A stretch of DNA of 8,454 nt, taken from the NCBI GenBank assembly GCA_001303225.1, contig LJNI01000156.1, forward strand, positions 1 to 8,454. Reading direction: 5' to 3'. Source of the stretch: a candidate division TA06 bacterium DG_78 (lineage in GTDB: Bacteria > Hydrothermota > Tepidihabitantia > SM23-42). This document shows, one piece after another, positions 1-7,923 of this stretch. The translations under genes were made by a program, and so were the position numbers. Within the stretch, counting starts at the first letter, position 1, and each line of letters begins with the position of its first letter. The notes under the pieces were generated by a model that saw only the letters and a list, made by a program, of their open reading frames with translations, searched no databases and was not told where the DNA came from.

Positions 1-3000
1 CTGCTCCTTTTTGATCTTTCAATTGTAGCCCACCGAAACATTGAACCGTAATCTTGAGTTCTAGTTTTATGCGTGCAAGATTTATTGATAAAAGATAATT
101 TTTTTCAATACCATGTCTCTCGGCAAAATCTATAAGCTGTGGCATGTGTCGTAGCTCACGCACGAGGATTCCATCAAATCCTTTTGTCTTTGATAATTGG
201 ATTGCTCGACCCAAAAACTTTACAGCCTCTCGTTCCTTATTTTTACTGATGTTGACAGCTGCACTAGTAAGTAGAACAAGAAACTCAGTAGCTTTCCGCT
301 CGAATTGCTGTAATAATCTAAGAATTATTTTTACATTCTTCTCTGCCTTATCAAATTGTCCTCGAGCAGCCTGTAGTAGCGCGAGTTCAGTACGGAGCTG
401 AACACCGAGGATGCTGTCTAAGTCATCTATTTTTTGTCGTGCCAGTTCAAAGTATTCATCAGCCTTAGATAAATTGCCGATATATCGATAGATGCTGCAC
501 AATGTTTTCAGAAGTATAAATTCAGATTGTCGCCACTGCAATTTAGAAAAGCCGTCCAGAGCCTTTTGCATATATTTTTCTGCAAGATCCCAGTGTTCTT
601 TTTGCATATACAAAAACCCAAATCCCTCATACAGCGCAGCAGTTGACCAGGGATCTTGATAGGGTCGGCACAGAGTCCAACCCTGATTTATACATTGCTC
701 TGCCCATTCTACCTTACCGTATGCAATGGCAGTTCTCACTGCACAGGAAAATCCTACTCCAACCTGCAAACCATAGTGGTCTTTAATTTTTTCTAGCAGT
801 GATTCATACGCTTTAAATGCCCGTTTGTTTTCACCTTGTGCAAAGAAACTTCCCGCTAAATTATGGAGCACCATACTGAATTCGGTCGAATCTTTATACT
901 GTTTGAGTATGTTGAATGCTTTCTTGAGATATATCCTTGATTTTTTGAAATCTCCTCTTTCATTCCAAACAACGCCTATTAAATTAAGGATATTGCCTCT
1001 CATTTTAGTCTCTGTTGTTGGACATAACGTGAGCGCCCTGCGGAGTGTTTTGAGCGCCTGCTCATAGGTTCCCGTCATCCATAGAATAACTCCTTGATGG
1101 AATATTGAATACGTAAGGACAGAAATATTACCTCTTTTCTTCAGTGGTTGCTGTGCTTTGACAAACAGCTTTTCTGCTTTCTTCATTTGTCCCTGCACTC
1201 GGTACAGGCTGCCTTGTATGAGCATGAGTAGTGGGTTTTCTTGAATTACTGTTTCTGGGATTTGTTTGAACCACTTACTGAGTGTGGCAAAGCGCGCCTG
1301 ACCTTCCATGGTATCTGCGATCTGAACAATAAAAGTTACTGCCTTCTCAGATTTCCCAGCTGCTAAATAGTGATGGATCGCTTGTTCAATTTGCCCATTT
1401 TTTTGATAATACTTTGCTGCCTTGAGATTGAGCGATTTTTTCAGCTCTATGTCTTCGATCCGACCTTGCAAAAAATCACGGAATAAATGGTGGTACTTGT
1501 ACCTATCTTTACCAACCACCGATATAAATAAATTGCGCTTTTCAAGTTCCTTTAATACCTGTGATGATTTTTTTGTTCCCAAAATAGTAGTGCAGGTCTC
1601 GGGTGTCATTGCCTCCAGGATAGAACTAAATTTAAGAAAATTCTGAAGCTCAACAGGTTCCCTTATCAAAACCTCATTGGCAAAATAGTCAAATAATGGT
1701 TGATGTGCTGCTAAATAACTGTTCAACGTCTCTCGCACGGTTTTTTGATCTTTACCAACAGACTGCAAAATTAATTGTATACCAGTAATCCAGCCTTCAG
1801 TATGATCAGCGACATTCCTTGAGTCTTCATCAGACAACATTAATCTATAGACACCGGTAAAAAGCGATGCGACTTCGTCTTGTGTAAACTTCAAATTGTC
1901 CCGTGTCAGTTCAAAGAGATTTTGTTTCGACCGCCACTTGGTAAGACTCGGTAGCTGAGGGATAATCCGAGAAGCGAGCACGACCCGCATCATATCTGGT
2001 AAATTGTCAATGAAATAATCTAATGCTCGGTGCACTAAACTATCATCGGCTATAGTATGATAATCATCCAGGATTAAAAATACATCGCTCTTGAATTTCT
2101 CGATTAACTCGTTAATTAACGTTCCCATTACTAACTCATAATTCTTCACCACCTCTGGCCCCTGCTCTAATAGCCCACGAGTACGTTGGACACTACCTGG
2201 CTGTAGTTGCTCCAGACCATGCAAGAGATAAGACATGAACACCGTGAGATCACTATCTTCTTGCTCTAGATCATAAAACACACACGCTAATTTTTGATCT
2301 TTTATGAATTGTGTGAGGAGTGTTGTTTTACCGTAACCAGCATCAGCAACAATACACATTAACTTCTTGTCACAATTCTCCATAAGCACTGAGAATAGAT
2401 GCGGCCTCGAAACGACGGTCTCTTTCAATGCAGGTGGTGTGAGTTTGGTTAATAAGATAAACGGCTCGACGTGTCTCTGCTTCTGACATTTAACCTTGTA
2501 GAGTGCTTCATCCGCCCGCTTAATCAATACTTCATGTCTTACCCCATCATTAGGGAAAAACGCTAAGCCGATACTCAACTCAAGCTGCAAGGCACGTTCA
2601 CCGGCAACCGAAAACTTCTGTGCCTTGACCTTACTCTTGAGGCGGGACGCAACATGCTCGGCAACCTTTTTTTTCGTCTGGGGTAAAATAATCATAATCT
2701 CATCACCACCATAACGAAAACAGATATCTACCCGACGCACCGACTTCTTTAAAATCTTGGCTAAATCAATCAAAATCTTATCACCTGCTAGGTGACCATA
2801 CTGATCATTTATTTCTTTAAAATTATTAATATCAACCATTAAGAGGGAAAATTGGTTTTTTGTTTTCTTCGATTCAGTAATAATTTTTTTCAATGAACGA
2901 TCAAAATAACGCCGGTTATATAACCCGGTAAGATGGTCAGTGATCGCTGACCGCGGCAATGTTTTCTTGAATTTATCTTTTTTTTTACGTGGTGATTTTT

Positions 3001-3019
3001 GTTTTCCTGTCGGCGACAT
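1..3019 (-). CDS. GGDEF - MalT-like STAND ATPase - TPR - SARP/BTAD transcriptional regulator (C-terminus beyond window)
   Basis: A single open frame of 1006 residues with no stop, running off the left edge. Residues 1-22 are Lys/Arg-rich. Residues 26-185 form a GGDEF diguanylate cyclase domain (2 GTP to c-di-GMP). It has metal/GTP ligands D63, N71 and D80, the signature RYGGDEI with GGDEI at 104-108, and an RxxD inhibitory site (R95-D98) five residues upstream. Residues 195-520 resemble the MalT/LuxR STAND NTPase: Walker A ADAGYGKTT around 225-233, Walker B LILDDYH at 315-321, and a typical KYHHLFRDFL segment near 508-517. Residues 525-970 are helical TPR-like repeats. From 984 the sequence ITVQCFGGLQL matches the opening strand of SARP/BTAD winged helices, so the DNA-binding part probably continues outside the window. 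No membrane segment or signal peptide is visible, so it should be cytoplasmic. The ATG at 3019 is the first in frame; no Shine-Dalgarno precedes it, but a promoter lies 11 nt upstream. The GGDEF and STAND calls are firm; the SARP call rests on about 20 residues. Confidence 0.88.
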   Translation of the reverse strand, partial: MSPTGKQKSPRKKKDKFKKTLPRSAITDHLTGLYNRRYFDRSLKKIITESKKTKNQFSLLMVDINNFKEINDQYGHLAGDKILIDLAKILKKSVRRVDICFRYGGDEIMIILPQTKKKVAEHVASRLKSKVKAQKFSVAGERALQLELSIGLAFFPNDGVRHEVLIKRADEALYKVKCQKQRHVEPFILLTKLTPPALKETVVSRPHLFSVLMENCDKKLMCIVADAGYGKTTLLTQFIKDQKLACVFYDLEQEDSDLTVFMSYLLHGLEQLQPGSVQRTRGLLEQGPEVVKNYELVMGTLINELIEKFKSDVFLILDDYHTIADDSLVHRALDYFIDNLPDMMRVVLASRIIPQLPSLTKWRSKQNLFELTRDNLKFTQDEVASLFTGVYRLMLSDEDSRNVADHTEGWITGIQLILQSVGKDQKTVRETLNSYLAAHQPLFDYFANEVLIREPVELQNFLKFSSILEAMTPETCTTILGTKKSSQVLKELEKRNLFISVVGKDRYKYHHLFRDFLQGRIEDIELKKSLNLKAAKYYQKNGQIEQAIHHYLAAGKSEKAVTFIVQIADTMEGQARFATLSKWFKQIPETVIQENPLLMLIQGSLYRVQGQMKKAEKLFVKAQQPLKKRGNISVLTYSIFHQGVILWMTGTYEQALKTLRRALTLCPTTETKMRGNILNLIGVVWNERGDFKKSRIYLKKAFNILKQYKDSTEFSMVLHNLAGSFFAQGENKRAFKAYESLLEKIKDHYGLQVGVGFSCAVRTAIAYGKVEWAEQCINQGWTLCRPYQDPWSTAALYEGFGFLYMQKEHWDLAEKYMQKALDGFSKLQWRQSEFILLKTLCSIYRYIGNLSKADEYFELARQKIDDLDSILGVQLRTELALLQAARGQFDKAEKNVKIILRLLQQFERKATEFLVLLTSAAVNISKNKEREAVKFLGRAIQLSKTKGFDGILVRELRHMPQLIDFAERHGIEKNYLLSINLARIKLELKITVQCFGGLQLKDQKGA

Positions 3020-3020
3020 A

Positions 3021-3038
3021 GCGTAACTAAATTGTAAC
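3021..3038 (+). promoter_or_regulatory. Pair of GTAAC direct repeats, 11-bp period, over the regulator -10 and start
   Basis: On the plus strand GCGTAAC (3021-3027) and TTGTAAC (3032-3038) share GTAAC exactly 11 bp apart. They overlap the regulator's -10 box and its predicted transcription start. The second member is the same heptamer as the pair upstream of the protease (8115-8132, opposite strand). A SARP-type protein bound here would block transcription, so autorepression is one reading. The copy at 8299-8316 has a base change in the first member (GCGTACC). Confidence 0.3.
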
Positions 3039-3058
3039 CGACAAAGTTCTTTTGTCAA
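3031..3058 (-). promoter_or_regulatory. Sigma-70-type promoter of the GGDEF-STAND regulator
   Basis: Minus-strand TTGACA (3058-3053, perfect -35) and TACAAT (3036-3031, 5 of 6) are separated by 16 bp. Only 11 nt lie between the -10 box and the ATG at 3019, so transcription should start about 3-5 nt before the start codon and give a leaderless or nearly leaderless mRNA. No ribosome-binding site is visible, which fits. The promoter lies inside the direct repeat and is present again at 8309-8336. Confidence 0.75.
3040..3056. promoter_or_regulatory. Perfect dyad in the regulator promoter spacer (possible operator)
   Basis: GACAAA-N5-TTTGTC is a perfect 6-bp inverted repeat that overlaps the -35 box and fills most of the spacer. 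Such a position suits a repressor or other dimeric DNA-binding protein. The same dyad is kept unchanged in the second repeat copy (8318-8334). No protein is identified; chance is possible in a short AT-rich promoter. Confidence 0.4.
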
Positions 3059-3084
3059 GAATACAATATGAGATTTCTGAAAAA

Positions 3085-3203
3085 GTCACTGCGAGCTCCG
3101 TTAAATAAACATAGAAATTATGTAAATCTGGTTATATGATTTTCAGATAGAGAGTTGTTGTAAAACATCGGGTTAGACTCTGCGAAGCAGGGCAGGCAAT
3201 GAC
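3085..3203. repeat. Small intergenic element with imperfect terminal inverted ends (MITE- or REP-like candidate)
   Basis: It begins GTCACTGC and ends GCAATGAC. The outer 16 bases of each end match the reverse complement of the other at 11 positions, 7 of the outer 8. Near the right end is a CTGC-GAA-GCAG hairpin (3180-3190). The GTCATTGC-type end resembles dispersed intergenic repeats common in many bacterial genomes. It has no coding capacity and no visible target-site duplication. The repeat copy at the right window edge contains its left end from 8363. Confidence 0.4.
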
Positions 3204-3236
3204 ATAACAGGATACTTTTTCCGAGACCTCAATATC

Positions 3237-3267
3237 AAAAAAAAGGCAGGGTACTACAAACCCTGCC
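3237..3267 (-). terminator. Rho-independent terminator of the protease gene
   Basis: Read on the minus strand, a perfect 8-bp stem GGCAGGGT/ACCCTGCC closes a 7-nt loop and is followed directly by eight T residues. It begins 18 nt after the protease TAA stop. It should separate protease transcription from the regulator gene downstream, which has its own promoter. Confidence 0.93.
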
Positions 3268-3285
3268 CTCTTTTAAATGAGCTGT

Positions 3286-6200
3286 TTACTTTATCATCAC
3301 CATCTTCTTTGTATTTGAGTATTCATCGGTGGAGAATCGATAGAAGTAGATACCCGCGCTGACCTTGCGATTGATATTGTCCTTTCCATTCCAGTGTACT
3401 GTATAAAACCCTGGTTGTACTGTACCATCGACCAATGTCTTTACGAGTTGACCAACATAGTTGTAGATCTTCAGCTGAACCTTTTTTGTTCTCGGTACAC
3501 CGTATCGGATGGCAACATGATTTAGGAAGGGATTTGGAAGAGGACTGGACAAGGCGTAAGATAAAGGAATGGCCTCACCGGCTTCTGATATACCTATTGC
3601 ATTACCATCAATCACAGTGAAGGTTCTCATCAATGCCTCACCCCAGTTCTGTTCTTTGAGTGATGAGGCATCACGACCCCTTACCCATAAGGAACAGACT
3701 TCTGTTTCACCGGGGATATATTCGAACTGTATTGTGGCAGCAACAATTTCCTGTATTTCATCAAATGATCCGTCCTGCGCATTCATTGGACGGCCATCGC
3801 CTGATGAAGCAGGTTCGCCTCCTGTAGACCACTCAGCTGCCATGATATTACTCAAACCACTGAATGAATCACTGACCACAGCATTCAAGGACATAGATGT
3901 ATTCGTTGTTGTAACAATCATAGGGTTATTTGCAACAGCAATTGTTTGAGGAATAACCCGTGGTCCGAGATTATCATTACCAGGTATAGCAATCGTAAAG
4001 TTGTCTGTTTCGTCAAAACCTTTCATTGAAGGATAGACATTCTTGTCACTAACAATCACCTTGACCCGGTATCTACCATTATTCTGTATACTACTTACAT
4101 CCCAACTATATGGAGAACTAACACCAGTACCACTTGCTATTTCAATCCAGGTCTGTCCTCCATCGGGTGAGTATTCTACCCATGTTGAATCAATCGATGC
4201 ACCACCATGGGCAGTGGTATTCCATTCGATTGAGAGCGGGCTTGAGGTATAGGTAGCACCACCGCTTGGCGAACTTAGTGTCGCATCAGGGTGGTCATGG
4301 CCGATGAGCCAGATGAATTCCTTGTTTAAAATTTCGGGGAGCAGTGCCGTATCTATTTGGGTGCTCGTAAATGCATTAAATAGCACTCTTGTCTTGTGTC
4401 CTCCCCAGACTCCATCGCCTGATGTTCCATGGTTATTGGTCGATTCCCATCTTGTAGCACATAATCTCCCTGTTGTTGCATTATTCCAACGCCAGATACT
4501 ATCGTCAGATGTTCCTGTATCCCATCCATTCGGAGGCTGCACAGCTACCAACTCATCAGCACCTGCTCCAGTACGGTGGTTATAGGTAGAAACACCAGCA
4601 GTATAATCACCACTCACTACATCACCGGTCATACCATAGAGCGTGTACCAACCTTGGTTAGGGGCGATATCATATATGAACCGTGCCTGGAGATAGTTTT
4701 TGCACCACAAGGTATCATATGCCTTATCGTCACTATTATCCCATGAATGCCACAGGATGTCGAAAGAAGAGAGGGCAATTCTTCCACCATTTTCCTGGTA
4801 TACCTTAATTGTTTCTTGATTAGCACGAAGGAATGGAGGATACTCGTCTTCACTTGGTGCATAAACTGCTTTGTAATTCTTCATTTCATCTCGAGAAGGT
4901 AATTCACCATTATGATCTGATGTCGCCCAGTAAACATAAGACCAACCACCAGTTTCTACTGCCTTTTGGAAGCGAGTCTGCAGGTCAGGAAGGGCTTGAC
5001 CATCTGGAGTTGATTTATCGACACCATCCAAAAGGGCGACAAGGATATCCACTGCACTTCCTGCAGGTTTGGTTGTGAATGAGTAATGCTGACCGCCATT
5101 ATCATCATGCGCCCAATTGCCGTAGAAATCCTCTGATTCAACATCGTAATAATATGTAGTCTTTGCATTGAGCCCAGCAACTCTAACACGGTGTGGAATA
5201 CAATAAAGACTCTCAATTGCAGCAGTCTGATTAAGATTACCAGGATCTGTACCGTAATGGACAGTCGAGTTGGTATTTTTGCTAGTCATCCAGCATACAT
5301 CACACATATCAGCGCCAATATTCTCACAATGAACTTCACTAATAGTAAAATGGGATGCGTCGACACCAGCCCAGGTTGTTGTTGTAAAGGCAGGATTTGC
5401 GTCAGTATAAGTGACAGTGATTGTATCACCCTGGGCTACTGAGAGATGACCATCACCATGAACCGGCTTGTTGAAAAGGAGTGGAATTTGACCCTTGAAT
5501 ACGTATGCGCTCTCTGCGAGTTCTTTACACCATAAGGATTCAGGTTGGCTTTCTATTATATCACCATTCACTACGACCATCGCCGAATCAATTGCAGTTG
5601 CTAAACCGTAATTTGTGTCCTCTACCCGGATTCGCACTGTGTCGATCATAAATTCATTTGCCGTGTAGCCAGGTTTATCAAGGCTGACGACTCCGGCAAC
5701 CGCACCTCCATTATAGGTAATCACAAGACTATATGGCTGTGGACCAATAGCAACATTCCTACCCTCAACACTCACACGCCAATCACCTCCAGTCGGTGTG
5801 TTTACCCTAATACACTCCTCAACATTTATTGAATCCCAGGCAGTGGGATCTTGGATTGACTGTCCACTCGAATATTGATTACCGTGATAATGGTGGGCAC
5901 TACTATAAGCAGATAAGTTAAGATCATTTACAATCTGACGCAGAACTGCTGGATTACCAGGATAATCAGTCCAGACCACAGCTATTTTTAAGTTTGCCGC
6001 ACCCGCAGGAACATTGAAATGATAATCTACTCGTTCGCCAGTTAACAATCCGACTGTATTATCAACCAATAATGTTTTGCGCGCTTCACCAGCAAAAAAT
6101 AATGTGCTATCCAAATCGACTCTACCCCAACCAATATTATTATCAGGAACAGTATATGAACTAACATTGGGATCTGCACAGTTAATTAGAATTGCCTTGA

Positions 6201-7866
6201 CGAGCGATGCACTGATAAATGGGAATGAATCTGCGTCAGTCTTTTTCCCAGTTGGATACCAACCTTCTCTGAGATATTGCCGGATTAATGCACCGGCACC
6301 GGCTGCGCTTGGAGACGCCATACTGGTTCCGCTCAAACTTCCATAGTTGCTAGAACCAGATGTTGAAGAGTAAACACTTTGCGCTGGTGTAAGAATCGTG
6401 GGTTTTAACCTACCATCCTCGGTCGGTCCGCGACTGGTTGTGGTATAATATTGGGTATATTGAGTACCACTACCATTTCCTACACCACCAACTGATACAC
6501 AGTTCTTTGCTGACGCAGGCGAACCAACACCTCCTGGTGTTCCTCCAGCATTACCATTAGAATAGTAGAGCAAGAAATCCTTATGTGCCCACATAAACTG
6601 GTCAGAACTAAGGGCATCTGCAGTATAGGCTCCCATCACATCACCGCCCCAGGAATTTGAGCAGTTGTGTGCCCTGGTCGGTGGATAATAGCGGTCATAA
6701 CATTTGATGAAGGCATCATTTAAATCAGCCATGGGATAGACATACTGACCAGTATTGGGTCCGATATCAAGAAAATAGATTTTTGATTTTTTCGCAACCC
6801 CATCGCGATTACTCGAGCCAGCAGTTAATGTATCATCACCAGTCATGGTTCCAGCTGTATGTGTGCCATGGTATACTCCACCATCACCAAACACAATATT
6901 ATCAGTACCACCGGAATCGTAGGCAACAATGGCATTATGCGTAGGATAATAACCCCATGTTGTTAATGCAGAGCTGCCTGACCTATGCGCATAATGATTG
7001 CAATTAATACCTGAATCCATAGAACTGACAATCTCACCTTCGCCGGCAATACCTTTTGCCCAGATATTCCTGACATCGTATTCCGCATCCTGGACAATCC
7101 ACTGCACATTATTATTATATGTGTGCGGTTGAATATAGGGTTCAATCCAGTAAATACCATGTATCTTGGCGAGCACATCAACATCGTTTTTACTTATGAC
7201 GCCTTGGATTATTTTATTGATGCCATTATCCGAGATAGAAAAATCAGCCCGCTTGGTAATCGTCTTTATCTCATCGAGAATTGTGGAAATATCGGCATCC
7301 ATGAATAGAAGAATCGTGACTTTATGTTCTGCACCAACCCGGTCAAAGAGCGCGGAAATTTTATAGGCTGGGTGGTATAGTCCGACCCAATTGACTAAAG
7401 GGTGATTGCGAACGTTATCTACGGATGTCTGTTTTTCTATGCTACAGACAAAACCATAATGCGGAATATAGAAGTGGATTGTTGCACTATTGGTCGTTAA
7501 CCAGTCTCGCTGTACTTGATAGATCGGTCCATCAAATTGGACAATGTAGTAACGGGGATTATCACTTTGATATTCACATCGTAGATCTTTTGGCAGAGCA
7601 GGTTCACCACCTTTTCCAAGATATTTGGTATCAAAAGAGATGCCATTTGAAAATGTAATTTTTGTTGCATCTCTATAGACGGTTGGTGTAAACTGACTAT
7701 GATGTTCACGACTAAACCTTGGGAAAGAATTCGTTTCTACTTCAGGCAGGGCCTCTGATATTCTCGAAACGACCGAACGAGGTGTTTCGATTATCTGATT
7801 CTGTTTCTTTGAAGTAGTTGCACTATTGAGCAAAACTACCATGAGTAATAAAACCATCTTTTTCAC
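3286..7866 (-). CDS. Secreted KP-43-type subtilisin-like serine protease (S8) with multi-domain C-terminus and sorting domain
   Basis: Complete 1526-residue exported endopeptidase. Residues 1-17 look like a signal peptide (KK followed by a Leu/Val/Met core). A propeptide runs to about 250. The sequence around 252-286 (NNVQWIVQ...GEGEIVSSMDSGI) resembles the mature start of KP-43 subtilisin as I recall it. The triad is D284, H333 (HGTHTAG) and S515 (SGTSMASP), with oxyanion Asn N439 (GNAG). Residues 598-720 match the KP-43 C-terminal beta-barrel (VVWTDYPGNP, LVITYNG). Then come a beta-domain (725-825), a fibronectin III-like domain (838-934) with CxxC at 855-858, a GATase-like Rossmann region (936-1190) lacking an evident nucleophile Cys, an Ig-like domain (1195-1295), a further beta region, and a C-terminal FlgD-like/type IX-type sorting module (1436-1526, with LPNPF and SAGIYFYRF). 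The start is GTG at 7866 because AGGAGG lies 5 nt upstream; the in-frame ATG at 7857 is too far from it. It has its own promoter and terminator. Substrate unknown; the protein probably degrades external protein at or beyond the cell surface. Confidence 0.95.
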   Translation of the reverse strand: MKKMVLLLMVVLLNSATTSKKQNQIIETPRSVVSRISEALPEVETNSFPRFSREHHSQFTPTVYRDATKITFSNGISFDTKYLGKGGEPALPKDLRCEYQSDNPRYYIVQFDGPIYQVQRDWLTTNSATIHFYIPHYGFVCSIEKQTSVDNVRNHPLVNWVGLYHPAYKISALFDRVGAEHKVTILLFMDADISTILDEIKTITKRADFSISDNGINKIIQGVISKNDVDVLAKIHGIYWIEPYIQPHTYNNNVQWIVQDAEYDVRNIWAKGIAGEGEIVSSMDSGINCNHYAHRSGSSALTTWGYYPTHNAIVAYDSGGTDNIVFGDGGVYHGTHTAGTMTGDDTLTAGSSNRDGVAKKSKIYFLDIGPNTGQYVYPMADLNDAFIKCYDRYYPPTRAHNCSNSWGGDVMGAYTADALSSDQFMWAHKDFLLYYSNGNAGGTPGGVGSPASAKNCVSVGGVGNGSGTQYTQYYTTTSRGPTEDGRLKPTILTPAQSVYSSTSGSSNYGSLSGTSMASPSAAGAGALIRQYLREGWYPTGKKTDADSFPFISASLVKAILINCADPNVSSYTVPDNNIGWGRVDLDSTLFFAGEARKTLLVDNTVGLLTGERVDYHFNVPAGAANLKIAVVWTDYPGNPAVLRQIVNDLNLSAYSSAHHYHGNQYSSGQSIQDPTAWDSINVEECIRVNTPTGGDWRVSVEGRNVAIGPQPYSLVITYNGGAVAGVVSLDKPGYTANEFMIDTVRIRVEDTNYGLATAIDSAMVVVNGDIIESQPESLWCKELAESAYVFKGQIPLLFNKPVHGDGHLSVAQGDTITVTYTDANPAFTTTTWAGVDASHFTISEVHCENIGADMCDVCWMTSKNTNSTVHYGTDPGNLNQTAAIESLYCIPHRVRVAGLNAKTTYYYDVESEDFYGNWAHDDNGGQHYSFTTKPAGSAVDILVALLDGVDKSTPDGQALPDLQTRFQKAVETGGWSYVYWATSDHNGELPSRDEMKNYKAVYAPSEDEYPPFLRANQETIKVYQENGGRIALSSFDILWHSWDNSDDKAYDTLWCKNYLQARFIYDIAPNQGWYTLYGMTGDVVSGDYTAGVSTYNHRTGAGADELVAVQPPNGWDTGTSDDSIWRWNNATTGRLCATRWESTNNHGTSGDGVWGGHKTRVLFNAFTSTQIDTALLPEILNKEFIWLIGHDHPDATLSSPSGGATYTSSPLSIEWNTTAHGGASIDSTWVEYSPDGGQTWIEIASGTGVSSPYSWDVSSIQNNGRYRVKVIVSDKNVYPSMKGFDETDNFTIAIPGNDNLGPRVIPQTIAVANNPMIVTTTNTSMSLNAVVSDSFSGLSNIMAAEWSTGGEPASSGDGRPMNAQDGSFDEIQEIVAATIQFEYIPGETEVCSLWVRGRDASSLKEQNWGEALMRTFTVIDGNAIGISEAGEAIPLSYALSSPLPNPFLNHVAIRYGVPRTKKVQLKIYNYVGQLVKTLVDGTVQPGFYTVHWNGKDNINRKVSAGIYFYRFSTDEYSNTKKMVMIK

Positions 7867-7871
7867 TTTTT

Positions 7872-7877
7872 CCTCCT
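7872..7877 (-). promoter_or_regulatory. Ribosome binding site of the protease, sets the GTG start
   Basis: Minus-strand AGGAGG, a perfect Shine-Dalgarno core, lies 5 nt before the GTG at 7866. The alternative ATG at 7857 would be 14 nt away. GTG AAA AAG ATG gives the usual positively charged signal-peptide start, MKKM. Confidence 0.9.
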
Positions 7878-7923
7878 CGTTCCTTGAATAGACGCTTTGT
7901 TGATTTGCAAAATGTATGTTCTT

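Larger units (their letters stand above)
3018..3176. repeat. Direct repeat copy A (159 bp seen), carrying the regulator promoter
   Basis: Identical to 8296-8454 except at 3026, 3030 and 3082, with no gaps at a constant offset of 5278 bp. From 3031 to 3176 there is only one difference. The left border falls within the regulator's start codon (3017-3019); similarity stops there. The right border cannot be set because copy B reaches the window end. Contents: the promoter, the dyad and most of the element at 3085-3203. Confidence 0.97.

Noticed and set aside
144..1646. Plus-strand open frames opposite the regulator gene
   Set aside because: The minus-strand frame is continuous and carries recognisable STAND and TPR sequence here; the opposite frames are its shadows.
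3020..3240. Structured non-coding RNA or riboswitch in the region between the two genes
   Set aside because: The regulator's predicted transcript starts only a few nucleotides before the ATG, leaving no room for a leader structure, and no known riboswitch core was recognised.
3286..3560. Certain assignment of the protease to the type IX secretion system
   Set aside because: The C-terminal module fits both type IX-type sorting domains and FlgD-like Ig domains, and no secretion-system gene is in the window, so the export route is left open.
4629..5216. Short minus-strand open frames inside the protease gene in another frame
   Set aside because: They overlap the intact long protease frame and show no start signals or domain content.
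3435..6346. Several plus-strand open frames of 60-126 codons opposite the protease
   Set aside because: They are antisense to a clearly coding gene with full catalytic motifs, lack ribosome binding sites and have low-complexity translations.
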